This document shows, piece after piece, positions 5,599 through 5,822 of a DNA stretch of 5,822 nucleotides. The stretch comes from CAZWDL01 sp964632995 (lineage in GTDB: Bacteria; Bacteroidota; Bacteroidia; Chitinophagales; Saprospiraceae). The number at the start of each line of letters is the position of its first letter. Positions within the stretch are counted from its first letter, which is position 1. The translations under genes and the position numbers were made by a program. The notes below the pieces were generated by a model. It did not search any database. It was not told the DNA's origin and saw only the letters and a program-made list of their open reading frames with translations. The stretch lies in contig CAZWDL010000217.1 in assembly GCA_964632995.1 (NCBI GenBank), positions 1 through 5,822 of the forward strand, in the 5' to 3' direction.

Positions 5599-5822
5599 AT
5601 GAAAAAAACAAACACCTGGCACAAAGTACTCGACGATAAAAAGCAGCTCCCGGAAGGCCGCGTCATGACGGTCACCGCCGGGCACAAGGACATCTGCCTG
5701 TCGCACTGGAAAGGGCAGCTCACCGCCCTCGACAATAAATGCCCGCATCAGGGCGGCCCGCTTGGGGAAGGCTCTATTGAAAACGGCTTGCTGCGCTGCC
5801 CCTGGCACGGCTGGGATTTCTG
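5599..5822 (+). CDS. Rieske [2Fe-2S] domain protein, N-terminal part (3' end outside window)
   Basis: The frame runs open from ATG 5599 to the window end, 74 complete codons. A Rieske domain fills it: CPHQGGPLGEG with C48 and H50, then RCPWHGWDF with C67 and H70. These are the two C-x-H / C-x2-H pairs that hold a [2Fe-2S] cluster. The TLWYHK-like start (TWHKVLD at 6-12) and ICLSHWKGQLTALDNKC are typical of ferredoxin-type Rieske units that feed electrons to a fused or partner oxidoreductase. From memory, closely similar N-termini occur in proteins with a thiamine-diphosphate (pyruvate oxidase-like) domain behind the Rieske unit, but that region is not in view. A stand-alone ferredoxin or a ring-hydroxylating component cannot be excluded. 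The start fits the domain boundary; no Shine-Dalgarno sequence precedes it. Confidence 0.88.
   Translation, partial: MKKTNTWHKVLDDKKQLPEGRVMTVTAGHKDICLSHWKGQLTALDNKCPHQGGPLGEGSIENGLLRCPWHGWDF

Noticed and set aside
5526..5808. Minus-strand frames opposite the Rieske gene
   Set aside because: The plus strand encodes an unmistakable Rieske motif pair here; the antisense frames have no recognisable features.

Overview
The window shows a small two-gene cassette lodged at the exact 3' end of a multidrug-efflux gene, in what looks like a moderately GC-rich Bacteroidota chromosome (possibly a Saprospiria-type marine or sludge bacterium). That taxonomic guess is an inference. It rests on starts lacking Shine-Dalgarno sequences, a TAnnTTTG-type -7 element upstream of the cassette operon, and the gene families present. 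No ribosomal marker is present to confirm it.

Layout. Bases 1-1083 (+) hold the C-terminal third of an RND inner-membrane transporter of the HAE1/AcrB type, cut by the window edge. Bases 1084-5123 are the cassette. Its operon reads on the minus strand, from a promoter region near 5040 through an 878-residue PHP-domain/ABC-type ATPase (TrlF-like, 4939-2303). It continues into a 386-residue Schlafen-AlbA_2/GHKL-like ATP-binding protein (2315-1155) that overlaps the first gene by 13 nt. Bases 5124-5307 are a second, perfect 184-bp copy of the last 184 bp of the RND gene, stop codon included. After this come the 3' remnant of an unrecognised minus-strand gene (5490-5314), a 54-bp perfect palindrome followed by a T-run (5502-5561), and the start of a Rieske [2Fe-2S] protein (5599 to the window end, +).

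Interpretation. The 184/184 direct repeat on both sides of the two-gene module is the key observation. The repeat ends exactly at the RND stop codon. On the far side that stop is followed, six bases later, by the stop of a convergent reading frame. The simplest reading is that the ancestral locus was the RND gene facing that gene, and that a 4,040-bp cassette entered between the two stops with a 184-bp target duplication, leaving the RND gene intact. No integrase, transposase or resolvase is encoded in the cassette. It therefore resembles the long-target-duplication insertions described for some restriction-modification modules, or a cassette moved by homologous recombination through the host gene end.

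How the genes may work together. The PHP-ATPase combines a metal-dependent phosphoesterase-like N-terminus with an SMC/ABC-type ATPase. Its partner combines a Schlafen-type nucleic-acid-binding/nuclease-like domain with a GHKL-like ATPase end. Tight coupling, compact size, lack of housekeeping genes and signs of mobility suggest an anti-phage or anti-plasmid defence module. That function is inferred and not shown by the sequence. Both putative nuclease sites carry substitutions at positions that are normally catalytic.
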